DNA of 30,233 bases from Intestinimonas aquisgranensis (GTDB lineage: Bacteria > Bacillota > Clostridia > Oscillospirales > Oscillospiraceae), in contig JAJEQY010000043.1 of assembly GCA_020687605.1 (NCBI GenBank), positions 1 through 30,233 of the forward strand, given 5' to 3'. A program made the position numbers and the translations under genes. Shown in pieces: positions 1 to 9,354 of the stretch. Within the stretch, counting starts at the first letter, position 1. Each line of letters opens with the position of its first letter. The notes beneath the pieces are model-generated. The model saw nothing but the letters and a program-made list of their open reading frames with translations. It was not told the DNA's origin and ran no database searches.

Positions 1-125
1 TTATGGACCCCATCCAGTTCCGACTGAAATTCGATGTGATTTTCTGCCGGAATGTGATGATCTATTTCAATCAGGAGCATGAGCGGGACGGCTGTTTGTT
101 TTTTCCGGTCCGAAGCAGGCCGTAA
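1..125 (+). pseudogene. Remnant of cheR-like chemotaxis methyltransferase (3' part)
   Basis: An open frame enters from the left edge and stops at 123-125. Its first 25 visible codons encode MDPIQFRLKF followed by DVIFCRNVMIYF, the hallmark S-adenosylmethionine-binding segment of CheR, which methylates glutamates on chemoreceptors. In intact CheR this segment is followed by about 15 residues and then a DGxLFxGHSE block. Here the frame jumps almost directly to RDGCLFF and goes out of phase; the expected continuation (RSEA) reappears in another frame at about 107-118. This points to an internal deletion plus a frameshift, so the C-terminus is broken. The rest of the gene lies outside the window, so its overall state is unknown. 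No other chemotaxis gene is visible. Confidence 0.6.
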
Positions 126-311
126 AACGGCGTGTGGGAAATGCTGGACCAGAGTTTGGCGCCTCTGTGCCGGGCAGCGAGACAGGGTCACCTCGGTGGG
201 ATCTGCCCGGGCACATTGCGGCAGCCAAAAGGAGGGAGCGAACAGCAGTTCATATGCCTGCTGAAGGCGACAAACTGAGCTGGGATCTGCCGGCAGGGTA
301 GGAAGAAATGC
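126..311. other. Non-coding stretch between cheR remnant and acyl-CoA dehydrogenase
   Basis: I see no convincing gene here. A 61-codon open frame (79-264) overlaps the stretch but has an unnatural Cys/Arg/Ser-rich composition and no ribosome-binding site; its first part coincides with out-of-phase cheR sequence. A short hairpin-capable sequence (CAGCAG/CTGCTG, about 243-263) lies downstream of the minus-strand acyl-CoA dehydrogenase, but it has no convincing T-tract, so I do not call it a terminator. Confidence 0.5.
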
Positions 312-1463
<1,152 letters not shown>

Positions 1464-1544
1464 GATAGGTACCTTCCTTTCAAAAAAATGTTGATAATCT
1501 GCCATTGCCAGTTCTATTATTTGTGGAACTTGCCTATCGCACAC

Positions 1545-1573
1545 AGTATAGCACTCCCATGTAGTTCTGTCAA
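1545..1573 (-). promoter_or_regulatory. Sigma-A promoter of the acyl-CoA dehydrogenase gene
   Basis: Reading the minus strand, TTGACA (1568-1573) and TATACT (1545-1550) are separated by exactly 17 bp. This is a near-perfect vegetative promoter. It lies about 80 bp upstream of the ATG at 1463, so a leader of about 70 nt is expected. Confidence 0.85.
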
Positions 1574-1705
1574 CAAAATATTTTGAGTAAGTATATTTCG
1601 GCAAAATGAAATTTATGCATAAAAAGAAAGAGAAAAAGAAGGATTCTGAATAAAATGAACAGAATCTGCGAAATGTGTCTATTTTCAGGAGGAAAAGAAA
1701 AGATA

Positions 1706-1753
1706 CTGGCATTTTATATCTTTGTGTGATATAATACTTTACTATCTAAGTGT
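1706..1753 (+). promoter_or_regulatory. marR-type gene promoter with two direct repeats
   Basis: TATAAT at 1730-1735 is preceded by CTGGCA at 1706-1711 with an 18-bp spacer. Two near-identical elements, TATCTTTGTGT (1717-1727) and TATCTAAGTGT (1743-1753), lie 26 bp apart on either side of the -10 box. Sites in this position could let the MarR-family protein repress its own promoter, and possibly affect the divergent gene whose promoter is at 1545-1573. The promoter call is direct; the operator role is inference. Confidence 0.55.
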
Positions 1754-1866
1754 ATTTTAGCGGTGGCTCCGGGAGGAAAGAACGGTTCCGGCAGGTGTGG
1801 GAGCCGTTCTGTTAGGGGAGATACCGCACGTTTTAAAAAGAAAACTAAACAAAGGTGATTCGTGAC

Positions 1867-2292
1867 ATGGAACTGCAAAATTGTATCAACTACCTTCTGA
1901 CCACGGCGCAGCATGAGGTATTCCAGACCTTTTCCGCTGGTCTGACCCAATTTAACATCACTCCGGGCCAATATGGTGTGCTCAGCTGTCTGTGGCAAAA
2001 CGGCTCCTGTACGCCCAAGGAGATCGCCCAGATTCTGAGACTGGAGAACTCCACCATCTCCGGCGTGCTTGACCGCATGCAGAAGCGGGGACTCATTGAC
2101 CGTGTGGTGGACCCCAACGACCGCCGCAGCGTTCGCGTGGTGCCCACGGAGGAGGGAAGCAGCCTGAAGGACGATGTGCTCCGGCTCATCGATGAGCTCA
2201 ATGCCGAAATTCTGAGCGGCTTCACAGCTGAGCAGCGGAGTACCCTGCTCAGCTGTTTGCAGCAGATCAGTAAGCTGGACACGCAGGTCTGA
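1867..2292 (+). CDS. MarR-family transcriptional regulator
   Basis: A 141-residue winged-helix regulator. The DNA-binding region is clear: the recognition helix is around PKEIAQILRLENSTISGVLD, and the wing DPNDRRSVRV is followed by a long C-terminal dimerisation helix. Length is typical for MarR proteins, which usually act as ligand-released repressors of neighbouring genes. I chose ATG 1867, with AAAGGTG about 9 nt upstream; a GTG at 1855 overlaps that ribosome-binding site and is less likely. The gene is divergent from an acyl-CoA dehydrogenase, its most plausible target besides itself. A small carboxylate or acyl-CoA ligand would fit the context, but nothing in the sequence shows it. Confidence 0.9.
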   Translation: MELQNCINYLLTTAQHEVFQTFSAGLTQFNITPGQYGVLSCLWQNGSCTPKEIAQILRLENSTISGVLDRMQKRGLIDRVVDPNDRRSVRVVPTEEGSSLKDDVLRLIDELNAEILSGFTAEQRSTLLSCLQQISKLDTQV

Positions 2293-2306
2293 ACATAAGA
2301 CACATA

Positions 2307-2365
2307 ACAGGGCCCGCGTCACTGTGCTCTTTTCGCAAGAGTATCTGTGACGCGGGCCCTGTTTT
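2307..2365 (+). terminator. Strong intrinsic terminator after marR gene
   Basis: A perfect 16-bp inverted repeat (2307-2322 with 2347-2362, core GGGCCCGCGTCAC) encloses a second small CTCTT/AAGAG hairpin and is followed by a short T-run. It ends the MarR transcript before the spore-protein gene. Confidence 0.85.
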
Positions 2366-2485
2366 CAGATGTGGGCGGAAACTGGTGATTTACACAAAAT
2401 ATGGTTCACATAGAACTGAGCGCTGGGGTAATGCTATGTCTGGATTCCCAATCCAACAAAAAAACAGTGAAGGAGATGCATTCTT

Positions 2486-2686
2486 ATGTCCAGCAACAAC
2501 AGCAATCAGCCTGTGGTCCCCAGCGCCCGTGAGGCCATGAACAAGTTCAAGATGGAGGCTGCCCAGCAGGTGGGCGTCAACCTGAAGCAGGGCTACAACG
2601 GCGACCTCACCAGCCGTGAGGCCGGTTCCGTTGGTGGCCAGATGGTCAAGAAGATGATCGAGGCCTACGAGAACGGCATGAAGTAA
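2486..2686 (+). CDS. Alpha/beta-type small acid-soluble spore protein
   Basis: A 66-residue protein of the alpha/beta SASP family, which coats and protects DNA in the forespore and is degraded at germination by the GPR protease. Both conserved family segments are visible: KFKMEAAQQVGVNL, covering the region where GPR cuts, and GDLTSREAGSVGGQMVKKMIE, the DNA-binding C-terminal half. Length matches the family. The ATG is preceded by GAAGGAGA. The gene is monocistronic between two strong terminators. Expression should depend on forespore sigma-G. A weak -10-like CATAGAA lies at 2409-2415 with TGATT 18 bp upstream, but the -35 match is poor and I do not call it. The gene shows that the organism belongs to an endospore-forming lineage. 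Confidence 0.95.
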   Translation: MSSNNSNQPVVPSAREAMNKFKMEAAQQVGVNLKQGYNGDLTSREAGSVGGQMVKKMIEAYENGMK

Positions 2687-2732
2687 AGCCCTCCCATAGA
2701 GGGGCGGCGCAGAGCTGAAATCAGCCGCGTAT

Positions 2733-2771
2733 AAAAAGCGGGTCCGTACCACTGGTACGGACCCGCTTTTT
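2733..2771. terminator. Bidirectional intrinsic terminator between SASP and bcd
   Basis: A perfect 18-bp stem (2733-2750 with 2754-2771) has a 3-nt ACT loop. It begins with AAAAA and ends with TTTTT, so it can terminate transcription from both strands. It separates the converging SASP gene and the bcd operon. Confidence 0.93.
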
Positions 2772-2789
2772 GTGTTGGTGGGAATTTTC

Positions 2790-3932
<1,143 letters not shown>

Positions 3933-3986
3933 GACAAATCCCTTCCTTTACTTTAAGTAAAATATCCCAACACGGGCAAGGGCTGA

Positions 3987-4991
3987 TCAGGCCCGAGCCT
4001 TCTTGATCTCCTCAGTGAGAACGGGGAGGACCTCAAACAGGTTGCCCACCACGCCGTAGTCGGCGATGTCGAAGATGGGAGCCTCGGGGTCCTTGTTGAT
4101 GGCGACGATGCAGTCGGAGCCGCTCATGCCGGCCACGTGCTGAATGGCGCCGGAGATGCCGCAGGCGATGTACAGCTTGGGGCCGACGGTCTTGCCGGTC
4201 TGGCCCACCTGGTGAGCGTGAGCAATCCAGCCGGCGTCAACAGCGGCACGGGAAGCACCCACAACGCCGCCCAGAGCGTCAGCCAGGGCCTTCACGGGCT
4301 CGAAGCCCTCGGGGCCGCCAACGCCGCGGCCGCCGGACACGATGATGTCGGCGCCCTCCAGGTCCACGTTCTCGCCGTCGGCCTCCTTGATGAGCTCCAG
4401 CACCTGGGTGCGGATGTCCTTGGCGTCCACGTGGATGTCTTCCTTGATGATCTCGGCCTTGGCCTCACCGGCGTCGCTCTTCTTGAACACGCCGGGACGG
4501 ACGGTGCCGATCTGAGGACGGTGATCGGGGCAGAGGATGGTGGCCATCAGGTTGCCGCCGAAGGCGGGACGGGTCCAGGCCACGTTGCCGCTCTCCTCGT
4601 CGATGTCCAGGCCGGTGCAGTCGGCGGTCAGGCCGGTCTTCAGACGGCAGGACACGCGGGGGCCCAGATCACGGCCGTTGTTGGTGGCACCGATGAGCAT
4701 GCTGGTGGGACCGTACTTCTCCACCAGGGTGCACAGGGCGATGGCATAGGCGTCGGTGGTGTAGTGGGCGTACTCGGGGCCGTCCACCACGATCACCTTG
4801 TCGGCACCGTGCTCGGAAGCGGCCTTCACGGCCTCGTCCACGTTGCTGCCGATGACCACGGCCACCAGGGCGCCGCCCTGCTTGCCGGCCATCATCTTGC
4901 CAGGAGTCAGCAGCTCAATGCCGACGTTCTTGGCAGTGCCGTCCTCGTTGGTCTCTACAAATACCCAAAGATCCTTGGTCTTAGCTTCCAT
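3987..4991 (-). CDS. etfA: Electron transfer flavoprotein, alpha subunit
   Basis: A 334-residue cytoplasmic flavoprotein subunit that partners EtfB and passes electrons between NADH, ferredoxin and acyl-CoA dehydrogenases. The C-terminal FAD-binding signature is clear: GGRGVGGPEGFEPVKALADA, then GQTGKTVGP, YIACGISGAIQH and INKDPEAPIFDIADYG. The N-terminal part begins with WVFVETNEDG and has no extra ferredoxin-like [4Fe-4S] domain, so it is the short EtfA form. It follows etfB after 17 nt and precedes bcd. Pairing with bcd favours a bifurcating Etf, but sequence alone does not prove bifurcation. Confidence 0.95.
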   Translation of the reverse strand: MEAKTKDLWVFVETNEDGTAKNVGIELLTPGKMMAGKQGGALVAVVIGSNVDEAVKAASEHGADKVIVVDGPEYAHYTTDAYAIALCTLVEKYGPTSMLIGATNNGRDLGPRVSCRLKTGLTADCTGLDIDEESGNVAWTRPAFGGNLMATILCPDHRPQIGTVRPGVFKKSDAGEAKAEIIKEDIHVDAKDIRTQVLELIKEADGENVDLEGADIIVSGGRGVGGPEGFEPVKALADALGGVVGASRAAVDAGWIAHAHQVGQTGKTVGPKLYIACGISGAIQHVAGMSGSDCIVAINKDPEAPIFDIADYGVVGNLFEVLPVLTEEIKKARA

Positions 4992-5008
4992 TGTAATCTC
5001 CCCCTCCC

Positions 5009-5812
5009 TTAGATAATGCTGGCATCGCTCAGCAGCTGGAACAGCTTCTTGGCGGAATCCTCAGCGGTCTCTTCCTTGATCTTCACGCCGCCGCTCTTCT
5101 TCTGGGGCACGAAGGTCTTCTTAACCTTGGTGGGAGAGCCCTTCAGGCCGGCCTGAGCCAGGTCGATGGTGGGCAGATCCGCCGCGGTCAGGGTGGGGAT
5201 CTCAGCGCGGTTGGCAGCCATCTTGCGCTTGATGGTGGGGTAACGGGGATCCCAAGCGGGCTTGGTGAAGGTCACAACGGCGGGCATCTTGGCGGCGATG
5301 ACCTCAACGCCCTCCTCGACTTCCTTCTTCACCTTGATGGTGTCGCCGTCAACCTCAGCCTCCAGGCCGTAGGTCACCTGGGGATAGTTCAGGTGCTCAG
5401 CGATCTCGGGGCCGACCTGGGCGGTGTCGCCGTCGATGGCCTGCTTGCCGCAGAAGATCACGTCGAACTTACCCTCCAGCTCCTCCACCTTCTTGATGGT
5501 CTCGCTGATGATGTAGCTGGTGGCCAGGGTATCGGAACCGCCGAAAGCACGGTCAGACACCAGGTAGGCCTTATCGGCGGCGATGGCCAGGCACTCCTTC
5601 AGAGCGGCCTTAGCCTGCTCGGGGCCCATGGAGAGCACCACGATCTTGGCGCTGGGGTCCTTGTCCTTGATCCGGGCAGCGGCCTCCAGAGCATAGCCGT
5701 CAAAGGGGTTGACGATGCTGGGCACGCCTTCGCGGATCAAGGTGTTCTTGACCGGATCGATCTTGATTTCGGTCGTATCCGGCACCTGCTTGACGCAAAC
5801 AAGCATGTTCAT
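5009..5812 (-). CDS. etfB: Electron transfer flavoprotein, beta subunit
   Basis: A 267-residue EtfB, first gene of the etfB-etfA-bcd operon. The N-terminus MNMLVCVKQVPDTTE and NPFDGYALEAA are typical of the EtfB/FixA family. GKQAIDGDTAQVGPEIAEHL (about 122-141) is the conserved nucleotide-binding signature, which in bifurcating Etfs holds the beta-FAD near NADH. KMPAVVTFTKPAWDPRYPTIK is the conserved late block. The ATG at 5812 is preceded by a GGAGGA-type ribosome-binding site. A near-consensus promoter lies about 115 bp upstream, in keeping with high constitutive expression of a central fermentation complex. Confidence 0.95.
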   Translation of the reverse strand: MNMLVCVKQVPDTTEIKIDPVKNTLIREGVPSIVNPFDGYALEAAARIKDKDPSAKIVVLSMGPEQAKAALKECLAIAADKAYLVSDRAFGGSDTLATSYIISETIKKVEELEGKFDVIFCGKQAIDGDTAQVGPEIAEHLNYPQVTYGLEAEVDGDTIKVKKEVEEGVEVIAAKMPAVVTFTKPAWDPRYPTIKRKMAANRAEIPTLTAADLPTIDLAQAGLKGSPTKVKKTFVPQKKSGGVKIKEETAEDSAKKLFQLLSDASII

Positions 5813-5927
5813 TTCTGTTTCCTCCTATTACGTTTTTTGAGACCGGCACAAGGCCCGTCCCATGGCGTTTTTCAAGCCCGCGCCCACGGATGGGCGCACC
5901 TGTCCAAAGCCATTTTTCCCGTAAATC

Positions 5928-5956
5928 ATCATATACCGGGGCGACCGGATTGTCAA
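5928..5956 (-). promoter_or_regulatory. Sigma-A promoter of etfB-etfA-bcd
   Basis: On the minus strand TTGACA (5951-5956) and TATGAT (5928-5933) are separated by 17 bp, close to the ideal vegetative promoter. It implies a leader of about 105 nt before the etfB ATG. Confidence 0.88.
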
Positions 5957-6089
5957 TCGAAAAAGCATTGGTGCTACCACAATTTTAGTAATTTCTTAAG
6001 GTGAGCACGGCGATCTTTGTCATTTCGCACAAAGAGCAGGGTATAAAACTAGGCAACCCAACCGTAGCACCAGAAGGCCTACTTTCCTC

Positions 6090-6118
6090 TTTACATTGGC
6101 GATTTATCGTGGTAATAT
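6090..6118 (+). promoter_or_regulatory. Candidate sigma-A promoter of the ABC transporter operon
   Basis: TTTACA (6090-6095) and TAATAT (6113-6118) are separated by 17 bp, about 60 bp upstream of the substrate-binding protein ATG. The -35 is 5/6 and the -10 is 4/6 to consensus. Confidence 0.55.
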
Positions 6119-6178
6119 GTTAAAGCAACCGGCGAAGTCCGGTGTCACAACACAATCATAAACGGAGGATCTGAAACC

Positions 6179-7030
6179 ATGAGAAAGAAACGTCTGGCTG
6201 CCTCTCTGCTGGCCCTGTCTCTGTGCTTCTCCCTGGCCGCCTGCTCCGGCGGCAGCTCCGCCACTCCTGCTCCTGAGAGCGATGCTCCCGAGACCACTGC
6301 TCCCGTCGAGACCGACCGCGGCGAGAGCGATCTGGCCTATGTCCAGACCAAGGGTACCCTGGTGGTGGGCATGACCGACTTTGCCCCCATGGATTACAAG
6401 GACGAAAACGGTGAGTGGATCGGCTTCGACGCCGACATGGCCAAGGCCTTTGCCGAGAGCCTGGGCGTGGATGTGGAGTTCCTGGAGATCAACTGGGACA
6501 ACAAGCTCATGGAGCTGGACACCAAGGGCATCGACGTCATCTGGAACGGCATGACCATCAACGATGAGGTAGAGGCCGGCGCCTCCGTCTCCGAGCCCTA
6601 TTGCCGCAACGGCCAGGTGGTGGTGGTCCCCGTGGATAAGGCGGAGGACTACCAGACTGTGGAGAGCCTGAGCGGCCTCAACTTCGCTGTGGAGAACGGC
6701 TCCGCCGGCGCCGAGCAGCTGGATGCCCTGGGCCTCAGCTATGTGGCCAAGACCACCCAGGCCGACGCCCTGCTGGAGGTGGCCTCCGGCGCCTCCGACG
6801 CCTGCGTCATCGACCTGCTGATGGCAGGCGCAATGATCGGCGAGGGCACCAGCTATCCCGATCTCACCTACACCGTGCAGCTCAACGATGAGGAGTACGG
6901 CGTGGCCTTCCGCAAGGGCTCCGACCTGGTGGACGCCTTCAACGAGTTCTGGGCCTCCGCCTACGCCGACGGCACCGTCATGGAGACTGCCACCACCTAT
7001 GGCGTGCAGGAGTCTGTCATCGAGAAGTAA
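6179..7030 (+). CDS. Amino-acid ABC transporter substrate-binding lipoprotein
   Basis: A 283-residue extracytoplasmic solute receptor of SBP family 3, used by polar amino-acid importers. It has a lipoprotein signal: MRKKR, a hydrophobic stretch, and the lipobox LAAC with the lipidated Cys at about 22. An acidic Pro/Thr/Ala-rich linker follows, then the two-lobed binding fold. GTLVVGMTDFAPMDYKDENG, IGFDADMAKAFAESLGV and the AVENGSAG block are standard family signatures. GGAGG lies a few bases upstream of the ATG. Permease and ATPase follow on the same strand. The amino acid is not predictable with confidence; glutamine, glutamate, histidine or cystine type are all possible. Confidence 0.93.
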   Translation: MRKKRLAASLLALSLCFSLAACSGGSSATPAPESDAPETTAPVETDRGESDLAYVQTKGTLVVGMTDFAPMDYKDENGEWIGFDADMAKAFAESLGVDVEFLEINWDNKLMELDTKGIDVIWNGMTINDEVEAGASVSEPYCRNGQVVVVPVDKAEDYQTVESLSGLNFAVENGSAGAEQLDALGLSYVAKTTQADALLEVASGASDACVIDLLMAGAMIGEGTSYPDLTYTVQLNDEEYGVAFRKGSDLVDAFNEFWASAYADGTVMETATTYGVQESVIEK

Positions 7031-7060
7031 CAACGGAACAACGCACATTCTGCGGGAGTG

Positions 7061-7090
7061 AGGCAGAGAGTTATATGGCTCTCTGCCTTT
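7061..7090 (+). terminator. Intercistronic hairpin (attenuator or 3'-end stabiliser)
   Basis: A perfect 10-bp stem (7061-7070 with 7079-7088) with an 8-nt loop is followed by a short T-run, between the binding-protein and permease genes. Such hairpins commonly let the binding protein be made in excess over the membrane components through partial termination or mRNA stabilisation. Confidence 0.65.
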
Positions 7091-7115
7091 CCCTGACTAT
7101 AGAGAGGAAAAGCCT

Positions 7116-7754
7116 ATGCTGCTGTCTGTATCCCTCACGCTGCTGGAGGGGCTTGTGGTCACCCTGGAACTCTTTGCCCTCACCCTGCTCTTTGCACTGC
7201 CCCTGGGCCTCATCATCTCCTTCGGCTCCATGAGCCGGTGCACTCCCCTGCGCGCGGTGGTCAAGACCATCGTCTGGATCGTCCGGGGCACTCCGCTGAT
7301 GCTCCAGATCATGATCGTATTCTATGGCCCCGGCCTGATGTTCGGCCTGCCTCTGCTGCCCCGGTTCACCGCGGCGGTGGTGACCTTCGTCATCAACTAC
7401 GCCTGCTACTTCTCCGAAATCTTTCGGGGCGGTATCCAGGGGGTGCCCGTGGGCCAGCGGGAGGCCGGTCTGGTGCTGGGCATGACCCGGTCTCAGATCT
7501 TCTTCAAGGTCACCCTGCTCCAGGTCATCAAGCGTATCGTCCCGCCGCTGGGCAACGAGTTCATCACCCTGGTGAAGGACACCGCTCTGGTGCGGGTCAT
7601 CTCGGTGTACGAGATCATCTGGATGGGTGAGTCCTACATCAAAAAGGGCATGATCTGGCCGCTCTTCTACACCGCCGTATTCTACCTGGCCATCAGCGGT
7701 ATCCTCACTCTGCTGCTGGGCTGGTGCGAGAAGAAGATGGACTACTTTAAGTAA
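7116..7754 (+). CDS. Amino-acid ABC transporter permease
   Basis: A 212-residue inner-membrane permease of the HisM/GlnP family, with about five hydrophobic helices. The coupling (EAA) loop that contacts the ATPase is visible around GQREAGLVLGMTRSQIFFKVTLLQ (residues about 110-133), preceded by YFSEIFRGGIQGVP. The WIVRGTPLMLQI block at about 58-69 is characteristic of polar amino-acid permeases. GAGAGGAAAA lies upstream of the ATG. It is the only permease gene in the operon, so a homodimeric channel is likely. Confidence 0.93.
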   Translation: MLLSVSLTLLEGLVVTLELFALTLLFALPLGLIISFGSMSRCTPLRAVVKTIVWIVRGTPLMLQIMIVFYGPGLMFGLPLLPRFTAAVVTFVINYACYFSEIFRGGIQGVPVGQREAGLVLGMTRSQIFFKVTLLQVIKRIVPPLGNEFITLVKDTALVRVISVYEIIWMGESYIKKGMIWPLFYTAVFYLAISGILTLLLGWCEKKMDYFK

Positions 7755-7767
7755 GGAGGTTTGCCCC

Positions 7768-8553
7768 ATGCCTATTCTGGACGTACAGCACATCGAAAAA
7801 CACTTTGGGGCGACCCGGGTGCTGGAGGATATCAGCTTTTCCCTGGAGCAGGGCCAGGCCCTGGCCATCATCGGCTCCTCCGGCTCCGGCAAAACCACCC
7901 TGCTCCGCTGCCTCAACTTCCTGGAGAAGCCCGATCAGGGCAGAATCCTGGTCAACGGGGAGAAGCTCTTTGACGCCGCCGACCCCGCCACCCACCGGGA
8001 GGAGGAGGTGCGGAAAAAGCGGCTTCACTTCGGACTGGTCTTCCAGTCCTTCAACCTCTTTCCCCAGTATACCGCCCTCCAGAACGTCACCCTGGCCAAG
8101 GAGCTTCTGAGCCAGGAGCGGCCCGACTTCAAGCAGAACAAAAAGGCCATTCTGGAGGAGATCCGGGAAGAGGGCCTGTCCCTCCTGGCCCAGATGGGCC
8201 TGAGCGACCGGGCGGGGCACTATCCCCACCAGCTCTCCGGCGGCCAGCAGCAGCGGGTGGCCATCGCCCGGGCCCTGGCCCTGAGCCCCGACATCCTCTG
8301 CTTCGACGAACCCACCTCCGCCCTGGACCCGGAGCTCACCGGGGAGGTGCTGCGGGTCATCCGGGGCCTGGCCGAGCAAAAGACCACCATGATCATCGTC
8401 ACCCACGAGATGGCCTTTGCCCGGGACGTGGCCGACCAGGTCATCTTTATGGACAGCGGCGTGATCGTGGAGCAGGGACCTGCCCGGACGGTCATTGAGC
8501 ACCCCACCCAGGAGCGGACCCGGCAGTTTTTGGCCCGGTACGCCGAGCAGTGA
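7768..8553 (+). CDS. Amino-acid ABC transporter ATP-binding protein
   Basis: A 261-residue ATPase of the GlnQ/HisP family that powers the importer. All nucleotide-binding motifs are intact: Walker A GSSGSGKTT (about 35-43), Q-loop in VFQSFNLFPQ, signature LSGGQQQRVAIARAL (about 156-170), Walker B ILCFDEPTSALDPE (about 175-188) and the H-loop THEMAFARDVADQ. The segment between Q-loop and signature is longer than in GlnQ (about 106-145, acidic and basic, with a run of Glu and Lys), a variant I have seen annotated in clostridial homologues. The ATG at 7768 follows AAGGAGG and is 13 nt downstream of the permease stop. Confidence 0.95.
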   Translation: MPILDVQHIEKHFGATRVLEDISFSLEQGQALAIIGSSGSGKTTLLRCLNFLEKPDQGRILVNGEKLFDAADPATHREEEVRKKRLHFGLVFQSFNLFPQYTALQNVTLAKELLSQERPDFKQNKKAILEEIREEGLSLLAQMGLSDRAGHYPHQLSGGQQQRVAIARALALSPDILCFDEPTSALDPELTGEVLRVIRGLAEQKTTMIIVTHEMAFARDVADQVIFMDSGVIVEQGPARTVIEHPTQERTRQFLARYAEQ

Positions 8554-8571
8554 CGGAACTGTTCTTATTTT

Positions 8572-8607
8572 AAGGAAGGGACGCGGAAGTGTCCCTTCCT
8601 TCTCGTT
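8572..8607 (+). terminator. Intrinsic terminator of the ABC transporter operon
   Basis: An 11-bp perfect stem (8572-8582 with 8591-8601, AAGGAAGGGAC and its complement) is followed by a TCTCGTTT tail. It lies between the converging ATPase and SSB-like genes. Confidence 0.75.
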
Positions 8608-9233
8608 TAGCCGGAGGCGACGGCTGGGGCTGTGGGCGTTAGGGTGGTCACCGACACCTCGAAGGCGGTGCGCTCCTGGGTGACCCCGCCCACCACCTTC
8701 TGGTAGAGCCGGCTCTGGAGCCGCCCCTCCAGCTCCACGCAGTCCCCCACGGCGAGACCGCCGCACCGCTGGGCCAGAGCGCCCCAGGTGATGCAGGGCA
8801 GGTAGTCGGCCCGGCCGTAGCGCCGGTTCACCGCCAGCATCAGGTCACAGATCTCACGGCCCAGCGGGGTGCGCCGCAGCACCGGGGGCTTGCACAGCAC
8901 TCCGGAGAGGGTGAGCTGGTTGCAGGGGGGCTCCTCCGTGTCGGACAGGGCACGGGCCAGCAGGGTGATGACCAGCCGGCTGCCGGGACCGGTGCGGTTG
9001 TTGAAGGTGCGCACCTCACCCGTCACCTCCAGCCGCCGGCCAGGGGTCGGGGGGCACTCCGTCAGCAGGGGCTGCGGGACCACCACGTTGAGCCGGTCCT
9101 CCGTGCCCGACAGACGGGGGACCGACAGGGGAAAGACAAAAAAGTCCACGCCGTGATTGGTGTGGGAAAAGACCGGCTCCGCCGCCGCTGTCCCCCGCAG
9201 GACGGCGTGATTTTCATTCCAGGATGTCCGCAT
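8607..9233 (-). CDS. SSB-like protein with two apparent OB folds
   Basis: A 208-residue protein that looks like two single-stranded-DNA-binding OB domains in tandem. The C-terminal half (about 103-200) is the better match: it opens NQLTLSGVLCKPPVLRRTPLGREICDLMLAVNRRYG and continues with PCITWGALAQRC and VELEGRLQSR, matching the SSB pattern in which a short domain enters a strand, then W-G-A-A and a GRL(Q)SR strand. The N-terminal half (about 8-90) shows a weaker version: VLRGTAAAEPVFSHTNHGVDFFVFPLSV then LEVTGEVRTFNN. There is no acidic SSB C-tail. The ATG at 9233 follows AGGTGGAG. Probable role is binding single-stranded DNA in replication or repair, but an auxiliary function is equally possible. 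Confidence 0.75.
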   Translation of the reverse strand: MRTSWNENHAVLRGTAAAEPVFSHTNHGVDFFVFPLSVPRLSGTEDRLNVVVPQPLLTECPPTPGRRLEVTGEVRTFNNRTGPGSRLVITLLARALSDTEEPPCNQLTLSGVLCKPPVLRRTPLGREICDLMLAVNRRYGRADYLPCITWGALAQRCGGLAVGDCVELEGRLQSRLYQKVVGGVTQERTAFEVSVTTLTPTAPAVASG

Positions 9234-9300
9234 ATACTACACTCCACCTCTCCTTGGTTCCTGGAAGCATGTATATGCGCCCTTGTCCCACTCTATGACG

Positions 9301-9334
9301 AAAATGCCCCCGGAGCTTGTGCTCCGGGGGCATT
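9301..9334 (-). terminator. Intrinsic terminator of nrdJ
   Basis: A perfect 14-bp stem (9303-9316 with 9321-9334) with a 4-nt loop is followed on the minus strand by TTTT. It closes the ribonucleotide reductase transcript before the downstream SSB-like gene. Confidence 0.9.
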
Positions 9335-9354
9335 GTTATAGGATATAGGAAAAC

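Larger units (their letters stand above)
5813..6178. other. Divergent intergenic region, etfB / amino-acid transporter
   Basis: 366 bp without a gene. It holds the etfB promoter (5928-5956, minus strand), a candidate promoter for the ABC transporter (6090-6118, plus strand) and a small leader hairpin ACCGG/CCGGT near 6128-6143. I recognise no riboswitch. Confidence 0.6.

Noticed and set aside
1464..1712. N-terminal extension of the first acyl-CoA dehydrogenase
   Set aside because: The extension crosses a near-consensus promoter and encodes a Phe/Ser-rich low-complexity stretch. ATG 1463 has a good ribosome-binding site and matches the family length.
2390..2415. Sigma-G promoter for the spore protein gene
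   Set aside because: A CATAGAA -10-like sequence has TGATT 18 bp upstream, but the -35 fits the sigma-G consensus poorly, so it is mentioned only as a possibility.
5813..6178. Riboswitch or T-box leader upstream of the amino-acid transporter
   Set aside because: Only a small ACCGG/CCGGT hairpin is visible. No T-box motif, specifier stem or known aptamer pattern could be found.
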